Part shown: positions 54,072-62,690 of the stretch, in pieces
How the letters are laid out: each line of letters opens with the position of its first letter
Position numbering within the stretch: the stretch's first letter is position 1
Assembly: GCF_003410055.1 (NCBI RefSeq)
Contig: NZ_QUZK01000047.1
Location: 26,559 to 90,558 of the forward strand
Direction: 5' to 3'
Source of the DNA: Wenzhouxiangella sediminis
GTDB taxonomy: Bacteria > Pseudomonadota > Gammaproteobacteria > Xanthomonadales > Wenzhouxiangellaceae
Length of the DNA stretch: 64,000 nt
The notes under the pieces: model-generated
Database searches by the model: none
What the model was told of the DNA's origin: nothing
The model's input: the letters and a program-made list of their open reading frames with translations, nothing else
Program-made: the position numbers and the translations under genes

Positions 54072-54617
54072 TTACATGTCCCTCAGCAGAATCTTGGCGG
54101 TGATGACGGCAGGATTGTTCTCGTAGCCCATATCGCTGAATCGCATCACCTGCTCCCGGATGTCCTCCGGCGACAGGAAGTACCAGCCCTGGGAATCCAT
54201 GAGCGCCTTGACCTGGGTGGATTCCCGGCGATGCACCTTGCCGGCCGCCAGCCCGAGCCGCAGATTCGTCTTCTGCGAGATCATTCCCAGCGACAGCAGC
54301 TCCAGGCGCAGTCGCTCCAAGACGACTTGCCGATAGTTCACGCAGGTAAACAGCTTGTATCGGCCTTCGGGTTTCTCGTGGGTTTCGCTCAGCTGATCCA
54401 GGCTGACTCCTGGTGAGTCGAGAAAGGATTTGGCCTCCAGAACCAAGAGCTCCTCGGCCTCGCGCTTGTAGGCCAGGATGTCGATCTCCGGTCGCGGCAT
54501 CGAGTGGCGACCGACTTTTCGCTTTTCTTCCTTGGTTAAGTCGACCTTGAAGGATCGCCGCACCCAATAGCCAGCGGCTTCCAGAAGATCTGAGACGATG
54601 GTTTCGAAGTGGTCCAT
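54072..54617 (-). CDS. PD-(D/E)XK restriction-like nuclease
   Basis: A 181-residue protein starting at the ATG at 54617 (MDHFETIVSDLLEAAGYWVR). The motif PEIDILAYKREAEELLVLEA then KSF gives E-x-D ... E-x-K of a PD-(D/E)XK nuclease, preceded by a helix with Glu. The C-terminal 80 residues are helical. Longer in-frame starts run through the small ORF upstream and are less likely. It is 13 bases downstream of that ORF and convergent with the AAA gene. It may cut DNA as the effector of the AAA module. Confidence 0.72.
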   Translation of the reverse strand: MDHFETIVSDLLEAAGYWVRRSFKVDLTKEEKRKVGRHSMPRPEIDILAYKREAEELLVLEAKSFLDSPGVSLDQLSETHEKPEGRYKLFTCVNYRQVVLERLRLELLSLGMISQKTNLRLGLAAGKVHRRESTQVKALMDSQGWYFLSPEDIREQVMRFSDMGYENNPAVITAKILLRDM

Positions 54618-54630
54618 AGGCTTTCTTCTT

Positions 54631-54810
54631 TTAGCGGTTGGAGAATCGGAGTTTGTCACCGCGGATTTCCTGGTGCCGAGGCTTGTGCAAGGGCTGTTGT
54701 GGTGGGAGCTGGACGAGGTAGCGCTGTTGGCTGCCCGAACCGGCTGCCTGGCCAATTATGACCACCGGTTCGCCAGTTGCCTTCAGTGTGGCCCGACTTG
54801 ACTGTTGCAT
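54631..54810 (-). CDS. Small 59-aa protein upstream of PD-(D/E)XK gene
   Basis: A 59-residue ORF with a strong ribosome site (GAAGGAGAG, five bases before ATG at 54810) and a TAA stop 13 bases before the nuclease start. It begins MQQSSRATLKATGEPVVIIG, has QAAGSGSQQRYLVQLPPQQP in the middle and ends KLRFSNR. I know no family for it. The dyad at 54861-54876 lies 50 bases upstream, matching the dyad-to-start distance of the AAA gene. A role as inhibitor or partner of the nuclease is inference. Confidence 0.6.
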   Translation of the reverse strand: MQQSSRATLKATGEPVVIIGQAAGSGSQQRYLVQLPPQQPLHKPRHQEIRGDKLRFSNR

Positions 54811-54860
54811 GGAATCTCTCCTTCGTCGATCTCTCGAACGGAAGAGCGTAGGGGGTGGTT

Positions 54861-54876
54861 GCGACAGATGCTGTCG
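54861..54876. promoter_or_regulatory. Second copy of the WYL-region dyad
   Basis: GCGACAGATGCTGTCG differs at one base from the core of the dyad at 51818-51836. It sits in the divergent gap between the 59-aa ORF (50 bases away) and the NERD gene (145 bases away). The rest of the 54811-55021 gap shows nothing I can name. Confidence 0.7.
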
Positions 54877-55021
54877 TCAGATGGCGTGGTTTAATACGTG
54901 GATTCAGGGGCAACCCGACCATGGAGTGCCTTGGCCTGCGCCCCAGTCCGCTGCTTGCAGTTTTGTCTAGCCGCCCAACCGATAGAGTGCCAGTCTCTCG
55001 GTTTCTCCGAAGCTGTAGTCG

Positions 55022-55840
55022 ATGCGAGGCCGTGCTATGCCCCTCGGGCCGCAGATGTACTTGACGAACCTCCCGAATCGACGTTTAATTCACTGGGCGT
55101 ATTTGGGGTTAGCAATTCAAGGGGGCTTTGTGCTCGATACGGTCGATCTCTTAGGGATTTTGTGGTCTTCGCTGGGCTGGATTCTGCCCTTCATGCTTGT
55201 CGTTACGGGTCTTCAGATCGCGTTCAAGGCGCGTACGCAGGGCTGGATCGGCGAGCGCATCGTAGCCGGCGGGTTGAAGAAGCACGTGCATGCGTCGCTT
55301 CATGACGTGATCCTGCCAGATGGCCGCGGCGGCCTGACGCAGATTGATCATCTTCTGCTCAATGACCAGGGCGTCTGGGTCATCGAGACGAAGGCCTTTA
55401 CCGGCCGGATCTTTGGGCGCGAGCGCGACCGGCAGTGGACGCAGCGGCTTGGTCGAAAATCATTCAGGATCGGCAATCCGCTTCGGCAGAACTATGGCCA
55501 TCTCAAGGCGGTGGAGGCGATTGTCGGCCAAGACATGCCCGTTCTGGGGCGGGTGGTCATGGCCGGCTCGGCTAGCTTTCCGAAGGGAATGCCATCGGGA
55601 GTATCCACCGGCCGCGCGTTTCGGCGCGAGCTGGCCGGTTCACGGACCGGTCAACAATTGCCTGGTGACTGGGTGCGCGCCTGGCGTGAACTCGAATCGC
55701 AGGTGCAAAGCGAACCCGAGGCCCGAAAGGCCCATCGCCGCCAACTGGAAGAGAAGCATGGGCGTGATCTTCGGCCAGTTGTCGGGGCAGCCATGTTGGG
55801 TACCGGGCTGTTGCTGGCCGCCTGGATGGTCGTTACCTGA
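55022..55840 (+). CDS. NERD-domain membrane protein
   Basis: A 272-residue protein with a membrane segment near the N-terminus (about 40-65, LLGILWSSLGWILPFMLVVTG), then a NERD (nuclease-related) domain: GWIGERIVAGGLKKH, GGLTQIDHLLLNDQGVWVIE and TKAFTGRIFG, with D and ExK in place. A second short hydrophobic segment ends the protein. NERD proteins are PD-(D/E)XK relatives of uncertain role. The start is not certain: 55022, 55037 and 55055 are possible and none has a good ribosome site. Confidence 0.75.
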   Translation: MRGRAMPLGPQMYLTNLPNRRLIHWAYLGLAIQGGFVLDTVDLLGILWSSLGWILPFMLVVTGLQIAFKARTQGWIGERIVAGGLKKHVHASLHDVILPDGRGGLTQIDHLLLNDQGVWVIETKAFTGRIFGRERDRQWTQRLGRKSFRIGNPLRQNYGHLKAVEAIVGQDMPVLGRVVMAGSASFPKGMPSGVSTGRAFRRELAGSRTGQQLPGDWVRAWRELESQVQSEPEARKAHRRQLEEKHGRDLRPVVGAAMLGTGLLLAAWMVVT

Positions 55841-55978
55841 CTGGCGTCACGGCGCTCCCGGTATCAAAGTGCTCCTCGTAGATGCGGCAGTGCCGCCTCA
55901 TCTCGCGCTTCGCCGTGTGCTCTACGCGGTACCTTGGAATCGCCCTCAGGAAGAGCTTTCCCAGCCATTTGTTCACCA

Positions 55979-56007
55979 TTGCAACCTGTCCACGAAACGT
56001 GGACAAT
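55979..56007 (+). promoter_or_regulatory. AbiE promoter with dyad operator
   Basis: TTGCAA (55979-55984), a 17-base spacer and GACAAT (56002-56007) form a plausible promoter. TGTCCACG-AAA-CGTGGACA (55987-56005), a perfect dyad, fills the spacer. The predicted transcript start is at most a few bases before the ATG at 56016, so the mRNA may be leaderless. Confidence 0.62.
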
Positions 56008-56015
56008 GGCAAATA

Positions 56016-57044
56016 ATGGACAAGCAGACAGAAAGCAGAAGACGTCTGGTCAAAGAAGCGACTGCAGCGCTTCAGGTGCCAGGGCTTGCGCTTGAGCTAC
56101 AGCCGAGTTCCAGCGTCGAGCGGCAACGAGGAGCCGATGACGTGGTTTATGTGCGACACGGGGACCGGCGCATCGAGTATCGCGCCGAGGTCAAGCGCAA
56201 CCTTCGGCCGGCAACGCTCGGGGCCGTGCTTCAGCAGCTCCGGGCATTGGATGCACGTCCCTTGCTCGTTTCCGATCACATCAACCCGCCAATGGCAGCA
56301 CGCCTGCAGGAAGCCGGTGTAGAGTTCATCGATACGGCCGGTAATGCCTGGCTGAGCGATCCACCGCTATGCGTCTGGGTTACTGGCCGGCGCCCTCCGG
56401 AAACTACTGAGGACAGAATTGGACGAACGGGGCGGGCTTTTCGTGCCAGTGGCTTGCGGGTGTTGTTTGCGTTGTTGTGCAAGCCTGGGATGGTTGACAG
56501 TCCCTACAGGGAAATTGCCCGATTGGCTGGCGTAGCTCACGGGACTGTTGGTTGGGTGATGGCGGAGCTGCCGAAGCTCGGGTATGTAGCGACCTATCGC
56601 AAGGAGCGAGTTCTGGTAAAGCCTGAGCGCTTGCTCAGAGAGTGGGCGGAAGCCTATGCACGGACCCTGCGCCCTAAGCAGGTGCTTGGCCGCTACTTCA
56701 CTAATGACATCGGCTGGTGGAAAGACGAGGTTACGACTGAGTTCGGATTCAACCTTGGCGGAGAAGCCGCTGGCGCGCGAGTGACCAGGTACCTCAAACC
56801 TGCAACTATCACCCTCTATGGTGATGATATCAGCGCGGAACTACTGGCTCGCTTTCGGCTGCGCAAGGATCCGCAAGGCAATGTGGAACTCATGAAGCGA
56901 TTCTGGGAGTTTGATAAGAGCAAGCCGCTTGTTCCCCTGCCACTGGTCTACGCTGATTTGTTGGCAACCGGCGAAACGCGATGCATTGAAACCGGAGAAA
57001 TGATCTACAAGAAGATTGTCGATGGATTTGAGCGCGCGGACTGA
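56016..57044 (+). CDS. AbiEi-family antitoxin (type IV TA)
   Basis: A 342-residue protein. The N-terminal part holds a nuclease-like fold (VYVRHGDRRIEYRAEVKRNL), a winged helix follows (RVLFALLCKPGMVDSPYREI, ARLAGVAHGTVGWVMAELPK), and the C-terminal half reads as the AbiEi domain (GRYFTNDIGWWKDEVTTEFG, TRYLKPATITLYGDD). It is followed, with a 23-base overlap, by an AbiEii-like nucleotidyltransferase. AbiEi antitoxins repress their own promoter; the perfect dyad just upstream fits this. I start it at the ATG at 56016. Confidence 0.8.
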   Translation: MDKQTESRRRLVKEATAALQVPGLALELQPSSSVERQRGADDVVYVRHGDRRIEYRAEVKRNLRPATLGAVLQQLRALDARPLLVSDHINPPMAARLQEAGVEFIDTAGNAWLSDPPLCVWVTGRRPPETTEDRIGRTGRAFRASGLRVLFALLCKPGMVDSPYREIARLAGVAHGTVGWVMAELPKLGYVATYRKERVLVKPERLLREWAEAYARTLRPKQVLGRYFTNDIGWWKDEVTTEFGFNLGGEAAGARVTRYLKPATITLYGDDISAELLARFRLRKDPQGNVELMKRFWEFDKSKPLVPLPLVYADLLATGETRCIETGEMIYKKIVDGFERAD

Positions 57045-57867
57045 GCTGGACTATCTCGCCCGAATTGTCGAGGTCGTTAATGAAGCGGTGCCTGGAGCGG
57101 AGTGGATTCTGGTCGGGGCGCTGGCCCGGGATTTGCTACTCCACTACGCGCATGGCATCGCAATCTCTCGCGCCACAACCGACGTGGATTTGGCGATTGC
57201 CGTTCGCAGCTGGGAGCACTTTTCGACTACTCGACAGGCCCTGCTGGATTCCGGCCGCTTCGAATCGGTGCGTGGAGTTGAGCACCAGGTTACCTTTGAC
57301 CGTGACATAAAGATTGACTTAGTGCCCTTCGGCGGTATTGAACGATCGGATGGCACGATAGCCTGGCCTCCAGGCGGCCATCCGTCAATGACCGTGACTG
57401 GATTCTCCGAGGCGCTGCGAACAGCGAATCAGGTTGCCCTGCCGCATGGGCAGCGAGTAGCAGTTGTTTGCTTGCCCATGCTCTTGCTCTTGAAGCTAAT
57501 GGCCTGGCAAGACCGTAGGCATCGCCGTCCAGGCGTCGACGCCGAAGACATCATGCTGATCCTCCGAAACTATACGGATTGCGGGAATCTTGAAAGGATG
57601 GCGGCACAGCATGCGGACCTGATGGAACGCGCTGACTTTGACTATGAGCTCGCTGGAAGCATCCTTGCTGGCCGTGATCTGGCCGGTTTGTTGGCCGAAG
57701 CGGAAGAAGATTCACCGAGTGCTCTTGAGCTGGCCAGGGAAATAGTCCGCCTCCAAATACAGTCTGAAGGCCCGGGACCATTGGTCGGGGATGTTCGCGC
57801 AACAGACATGGATAACTTTCGAAAGCTACTGGAGGCCTTCTCCAACGGGCTCTCGTTGGATGAATAG
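57022..57867 (+). CDS. AbiEii-family nucleotidyltransferase toxin
   Basis: A 281-residue nucleotidyltransferase. The active-site region is WILVGALARDLLLHYAHGIA then TTDVDLAIAVRSWE (DxD), with DIKIDLVPFGG as the third acidic site. AbiEii relatives (MenT type) modify tRNA and stop translation. The ATG at 57022 lies 23 bases inside the antitoxin gene. Catalytic residues are present. It ends the AbiE pair; the next 350 bases hold only a gene remnant and the HipB promoter. Confidence 0.82.
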   Translation: MDLSARTELDYLARIVEVVNEAVPGAEWILVGALARDLLLHYAHGIAISRATTDVDLAIAVRSWEHFSTTRQALLDSGRFESVRGVEHQVTFDRDIKIDLVPFGGIERSDGTIAWPPGGHPSMTVTGFSEALRTANQVALPHGQRVAVVCLPMLLLLKLMAWQDRRHRRPGVDAEDIMLILRNYTDCGNLERMAAQHADLMERADFDYELAGSILAGRDLAGLLAEAEEDSPSALELAREIVRLQIQSEGPGPLVGDVRATDMDNFRKLLEAFSNGLSLDE

Positions 57868-57939
57868 TGGATCACGCGATAAGTTGGGTAACGCTCAGCC
57901 GCAAAACAATCGTTGTGGACAAGCGCGGCGGGCTCTGCT

Positions 57940-58110
57940 TCAAGCCAGCACCGGCTTGAAGACCATCAGGTAGAAGATGCCAAGTATCGCGAGGAACGCC
58001 GGCCAACCCAGGCCGAACCAGTAGCGCATCAGGCGATAAAGTTCCTCGCTGACCGGCTGGAGGGTGACGCGGTGTCCGTTTAACCGAACGCGAGGCGCTT
58101 CCAAGCACAC
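57940..58110 (-). pseudogene. C-terminal remnant of DUF2269-like membrane protein
   Basis: A 56-codon open stretch ending RYWFGLGWPAFLAILGIFYL then MVFKPVLA and TGA. The GLGWPAFLAxLxIFxLMVxKP pattern is the end of DUF2269-type integral membrane proteins. It is closed upstream by a stop at 58111-58113, so the front of the gene is missing. It probably marks where the accessory genes replaced backbone sequence. Confidence 0.6.
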
Positions 58111-58126
58111 TTAAACGAACGCTGAC

Positions 58127-58174
58127 TTGATGTTTGGCCCGCCCTATGCCTATTATGTTCATTATCCTGAACAT
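58127..58174 (+). promoter_or_regulatory. HipB-type promoter and operator
   Basis: TTGATG (58127-58132), an 18-base spacer and TATTAT (58151-58156), with a perfect dyad ATGTTCA-TTATCC-TGAACAT (58155-58174) over the -10 and start region, 47 bases upstream of the HTH gene. Confidence 0.62.
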
Positions 58175-58221
58175 TTAACCGCTTGCAGTCAATCAAACTG
58201 GGCAATAGGTATGCATTAGCC

Positions 58222-58554
58222 ATGAAGCGCAAGCGAACTTACGCGCGCCAGACGCGCGAGGCACTCTCGATCCTGGGGAAGCTGATCCGCATTGGGCGGA
58301 TGGAGCGCGGCATGACGGCACAGGAACTGGCCGACCGAGCCGGAATCAGCCGAACCACCCTCCATAACATCGAGAAGGGCGCACCAGGCGTCGAGATCGG
58401 TACCGTGTTCGAGGCCGCTTCGGTGGCGGGTGTGCGCCTGTTTGACGATGATGAGGCAGCGCTTCGCACCGAAAACGCTCGCCTCGACGAAAAACTGACG
58501 CTGCTCCCGAAGAGTGTCCGTGCCTCCCGCACGGAAGTCGATGATGACTTCTGA
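58222..58554 (+). CDS. HipB-like HTH antitoxin
   Basis: A 110-residue Xre-type HTH protein: LGKLIRIGRMERGMTAQELA, then DRAGISRTTLHNIEKGAPGV, the recognition helix region. The C-terminal 30 residues are acidic (TEVDDDF). It precedes a HipA-like kinase with a 14-base overlap. As in HipBA it should bind the toxin and repress the operon at the dyad upstream. The ATG at 58222 is chosen; an in-frame TTG-like start 13 codons upstream is weaker. Confidence 0.83.
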   Translation: MKRKRTYARQTREALSILGKLIRIGRMERGMTAQELADRAGISRTTLHNIEKGAPGVEIGTVFEAASVAGVRLFDDDEAALRTENARLDEKLTLLPKSVRASRTEVDDDF

Positions 58555-59878
58555 TCGCAAGACACCAGACAGCGTCTATGTGTGGACCTGGCTGCCGGGT
58601 GAGACCGAGCCGGTCGTGGCCGGACGCATCACGATGGATGGCGGCCGCTACATCTTCAACTACGGTGCCAGCTATCTCGGGCGCAACAACGCCATCCCGA
58701 TCTATGAACCCGAGTTGCCACTGAGGCGTGGCCGAATCGACCCGCTTCCGAACATGGAGATGGCAGGCTGCCTGCGTGATGGCTCGCCGGACGCCTGGGG
58801 CCGCCGCATCATCATCAATCGGCTCGTCGGGCCGAAGGCCGCCGATCGGGGCGCGGACGACCTGAACGAGCTTACCTACTTGATCGAGTCTGGCTCGGAC
58901 AGGATCGGCGCACTCGATTTCCAGCGCTCGGCTACTGAGTACGTGCCGCGGGCTTCGGCTCAGGCGAGCTACCAGGAGCTGCTCGAGGCAGCCGACCGCG
59001 TCGAAAAAGGCCTCCCTCTCGCACCGCCGCTCGACCAGGCGATCAATCGCGGCACATCGATCGGGGGCGCGCGACCGAAGGCCCTGATCGATGATGGCGA
59101 GCGCAAGCTGATCGCCAAATTCTCATCGAGCAAGGACGTCTATAGCGTCGTGAAGGCCGAGTTCATGGCCATGCGGCTTGCGGCCTCGTGCGGGCTCGAC
59201 GTCGCGCCTGCCGCGATCTTCGAGACAGCCGGCAAGGATATCCTGCTCCTCGAGCGCTTCGACAGGATCAGGGCGGACAGCAAGTGGCAGCGCCGTGCCA
59301 TGGTCTCGGCGCTCACCATTCTCGAACTCGGTGAGATGGAAGCGCGCTACGCGTCCTTTGAGGACCTTGCCGAGCGCATTCGCCACACTTTCACCGATCC
59401 GAAGGACACGCTCCGCGAGCTCTACGGGCGGATCTGCTTCAACGTGCTGTGCGGGAACACGGACGATCACGCGCGCAACCATGCCGCCTTCTGGGACGGC
59501 AGGATGCTGACGCTCACACCCGCCTACGATATCTGTCCGCAGGGCCGCGCCGGCAACGAGGCGACGCAGGCGATGCTCATCAAGGGCGAGAGCCGCATGA
59601 GTACGCTCGCCACGTGCCTGTCGGCGTGCACGGACTTTCACTTGAGCGAAGACGAGGCCACAGCGGTTATTGAAGGGCAAATCGATGCCATCGCGCACAA
59701 CTGGGCATCACTCTGCGATGAGGCAGCGCTGAGCCCGGTCGACGCCAGACTCCTTGCCGGGCGACAGTTCCTCAACCCCTACTGCGTACAAGGCCTGGGC
59801 GGGAAGCACAACGCACTCACAGAACATTTCGAGGATGCAAGAGCGCGCATAGTCGATCTGAGCGCGCAGGATAGATAA
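58541..59878 (+). CDS. HipA-family toxin kinase
   Basis: A 445-residue HipA-fold kinase. The N-terminal domain (VYVWTWLPGETEPVVAGRIT, NNAIPIYEPELPL) precedes the kinase core with the Gly-rich loop GTSIGGARPKALI, the catalytic loop CGNTDDHARNHAAFW (about residue 307, Asp and Asn present) and TPAYDICPQ (metal-binding Asp). E. coli HipA phosphorylates glutamyl-tRNA synthetase and causes growth arrest; the target of this branch may differ. Overlap with the HTH gene is 14 bases. Start is at 58541 or 58544. Confidence 0.85.
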   Translation: MMTSDRKTPDSVYVWTWLPGETEPVVAGRITMDGGRYIFNYGASYLGRNNAIPIYEPELPLRRGRIDPLPNMEMAGCLRDGSPDAWGRRIIINRLVGPKAADRGADDLNELTYLIESGSDRIGALDFQRSATEYVPRASAQASYQELLEAADRVEKGLPLAPPLDQAINRGTSIGGARPKALIDDGERKLIAKFSSSKDVYSVVKAEFMAMRLAASCGLDVAPAAIFETAGKDILLLERFDRIRADSKWQRRAMVSALTILELGEMEARYASFEDLAERIRHTFTDPKDTLRELYGRICFNVLCGNTDDHARNHAAFWDGRMLTLTPAYDICPQGRAGNEATQAMLIKGESRMSTLATCLSACTDFHLSEDEATAVIEGQIDAIAHNWASLCDEAALSPVDARLLAGRQFLNPYCVQGLGGKHNALTEHFEDARARIVDLSAQDR

Positions 59879-59995
59879 CTTTCTTGCGCGGCCAAACCGT
59901 GTCGAGCGACAGCCATCTTCATGCACCTGTGGGGTGGGGTTCTCAGTTGCTGATGGCGTTTCCTTACTCGGTCTTGTCGGGCTCCCAGGGCCTCG

Positions 59996-61174
<1,179 letters not shown>

Positions 61175-61440
61175 CTTGCACGATTGTCCATGATCGTGAG
61201 ATCTCGGCCAAGATCTGGCGCCATGCCGGGCTCAGCGTGGCTGATTGGTATCCCTGGCGCCTGTGCCATGAGTCATCCAAGATGTCGGCTAGAACTACGC
61301 CAACCATCGATGTTGACTGCGAATCCGGTCCGGCTCCTTCCCTTGAACCGGGTCCCGACTCTCATTGCATGAATTGCCTGTCAGGTTTGCCGGGCCCCGG
61401 GCGTCTACAGGGATCAAGCCAACAGATCACCGGAACCCCC

Positions 61441-62190
61441 ATGAGTACAACCCATGCTATCGACCCCGCTACTGCTTCCGAAACCGGTTCACCGGGCATG
61501 CGGTGGTTCATCCACTGGCTCGTGGGCGGTTGGCGGTTGTTTCTCCGCGCTCCTGTGAGGTTGTTCGCCATGATGGTGCTGCTCTTCGCGGTCGAGATCC
61601 TGGTTCAGGTCGGCGTCCCGTCGGTGGGCATACCCGTTTCGAAATGGGTGCTGGGCCTGCTCGGTGGTGTCTGTTGGCTGGCACTGGACCGGCTCGACAT
61701 CGACGGGCGCTTGCGCCTGTTCGACGCGGCACGTCGGGTCGGTCGCCGGTGGCCTGCGCTGGCCGGGCTGGCCCTGATTTCGCTGTTCGTTTACCTGCTG
61801 CAGGTCGCTGTCGGCTGGCTGGTTCTGGGCCCCGGCGCGATCGATCTGCTGGTTTTCGCGAGCCCGGACGCGGGTGTGGCGGCGAGCTCCTGGGAGCTGG
61901 GGCTGATATTCTCTGCCGGAGTTCCCTTCTCGACGCTGCTGATGTTCGCGCCCCCGATGCTGCTGATCGAAGGAATGTCTGAAGGACGGTCCGTCGTCGC
62001 CAGCGTGCGATTGGTGCTGCGCCATGCCGTGCCGATGGGGCTGCTGGCCCTGCTGACCATGATTCTTGTCTTCCTGGCGCCGGCGACTTTCCTGTTGCCC
62101 GTTCTGCTCACCGGGCCCTGGTTGCTCTGCGTCGGGCTGGTGGCTTTCCGGGACATTGCGCGTCAATCCCGGGAGGCGCTGTGGCGCTGA
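61441..62190 (+). CDS. Multi-pass membrane protein, sigma-factor operon
   Basis: A 249-residue protein with about five or six hydrophobic segments (LFAMMVLLFAVEILVQVGVP, WVLGLLGGVCWLAL, LAGLALISLFVYLLQVAVGW, LGLIFSAGVPFSTLLMF and MGLLALLTMILVFLAPATFL), resembling BPSS1780-like membrane proteins. I start it at the ATG at 61441; the frame extends further up without coding character. Its last ten bases overlap the GTG start of the ECF sigma factor, so they are coupled. The 266 bases upstream (61175-61440) show no other gene. Confidence 0.68.
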   Translation: MSTTHAIDPATASETGSPGMRWFIHWLVGGWRLFLRAPVRLFAMMVLLFAVEILVQVGVPSVGIPVSKWVLGLLGGVCWLALDRLDIDGRLRLFDAARRVGRRWPALAGLALISLFVYLLQVAVGWLVLGPGAIDLLVFASPDAGVAASSWELGLIFSAGVPFSTLLMFAPPMLLIEGMSEGRSVVASVRLVLRHAVPMGLLALLTMILVFLAPATFLLPVLLTGPWLLCVGLVAFRDIARQSREALWR

Positions 62191-62690
62191 GCGAATCCGA
62201 CGCCCGGCTGAAGGAACTGCTGCGCGAGTTCGGCCCTATGCTCTCGCGCGTGGCCATGAGCTATGAAGCGGATGCGGCGCTTCGCGAGGACCTGCTGCAG
62301 GAGATCGTGTTCTCGATCTGGAAGGCGCTGCCGTCCTTTCGCGGACAGGCCAGCCTGAAGACTTTCGTCGCGCGGGTGGCGCACAATCGCGCGGTGGATC
62401 ATGTGATGCATCGCCAGCGCATTCTCGATCGACATACTTCCGGTGAAGACCCCGCAGAGATTTCCGGGGCCGGAGATCGATCGCTGCACCAGCAGTTCGA
62501 CCTGGCCGGCGCCATTCGACGATTGCCCCTGACCTATCGCCAGTGCGTCGAGCTGATGCTGGAAGGCTTCAGCCATGCCGAAATCGGCGAGACCCTGGCG
62601 CTGGAGGAAAACGCCGTTGCACAACGCCTGCGCCGCGGCCGCCAGCGATTGAAAGCCATGCTTGCAAAGGATGATGCCCATGAACACTGA
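62181..62690 (+). CDS. ECF sigma factor
   Basis: A 169-residue ECF sigma factor. Region 2 has YEADAALREDLLQEIVFSIW then KALPSFRGQASLKTFVARVA, and region 4 has LPLTYRQCVELMLEGFSHAE then IGETLALEENAVAQRLRRGR. It starts at a GTG with CGGGAGG seven bases upstream, inside the previous gene. Its stop lies 11 bases inside the following membrane protein gene, which is therefore a candidate anti-sigma factor. Confidence 0.88.
   Translation: MALSESDARLKELLREFGPMLSRVAMSYEADAALREDLLQEIVFSIWKALPSFRGQASLKTFVARVAHNRAVDHVMHRQRILDRHTSGEDPAEISGAGDRSLHQQFDLAGAIRRLPLTYRQCVELMLEGFSHAEIGETLALEENAVAQRLRRGRQRLKAMLAKDDAHEH

Noticed and set aside
54656..54922. 88-codon minus-strand frame overlapping the 59-aa ORF
   Set aside because: It crosses the dyad and lacks a ribosome site, while the 59-aa frame has a strong one.
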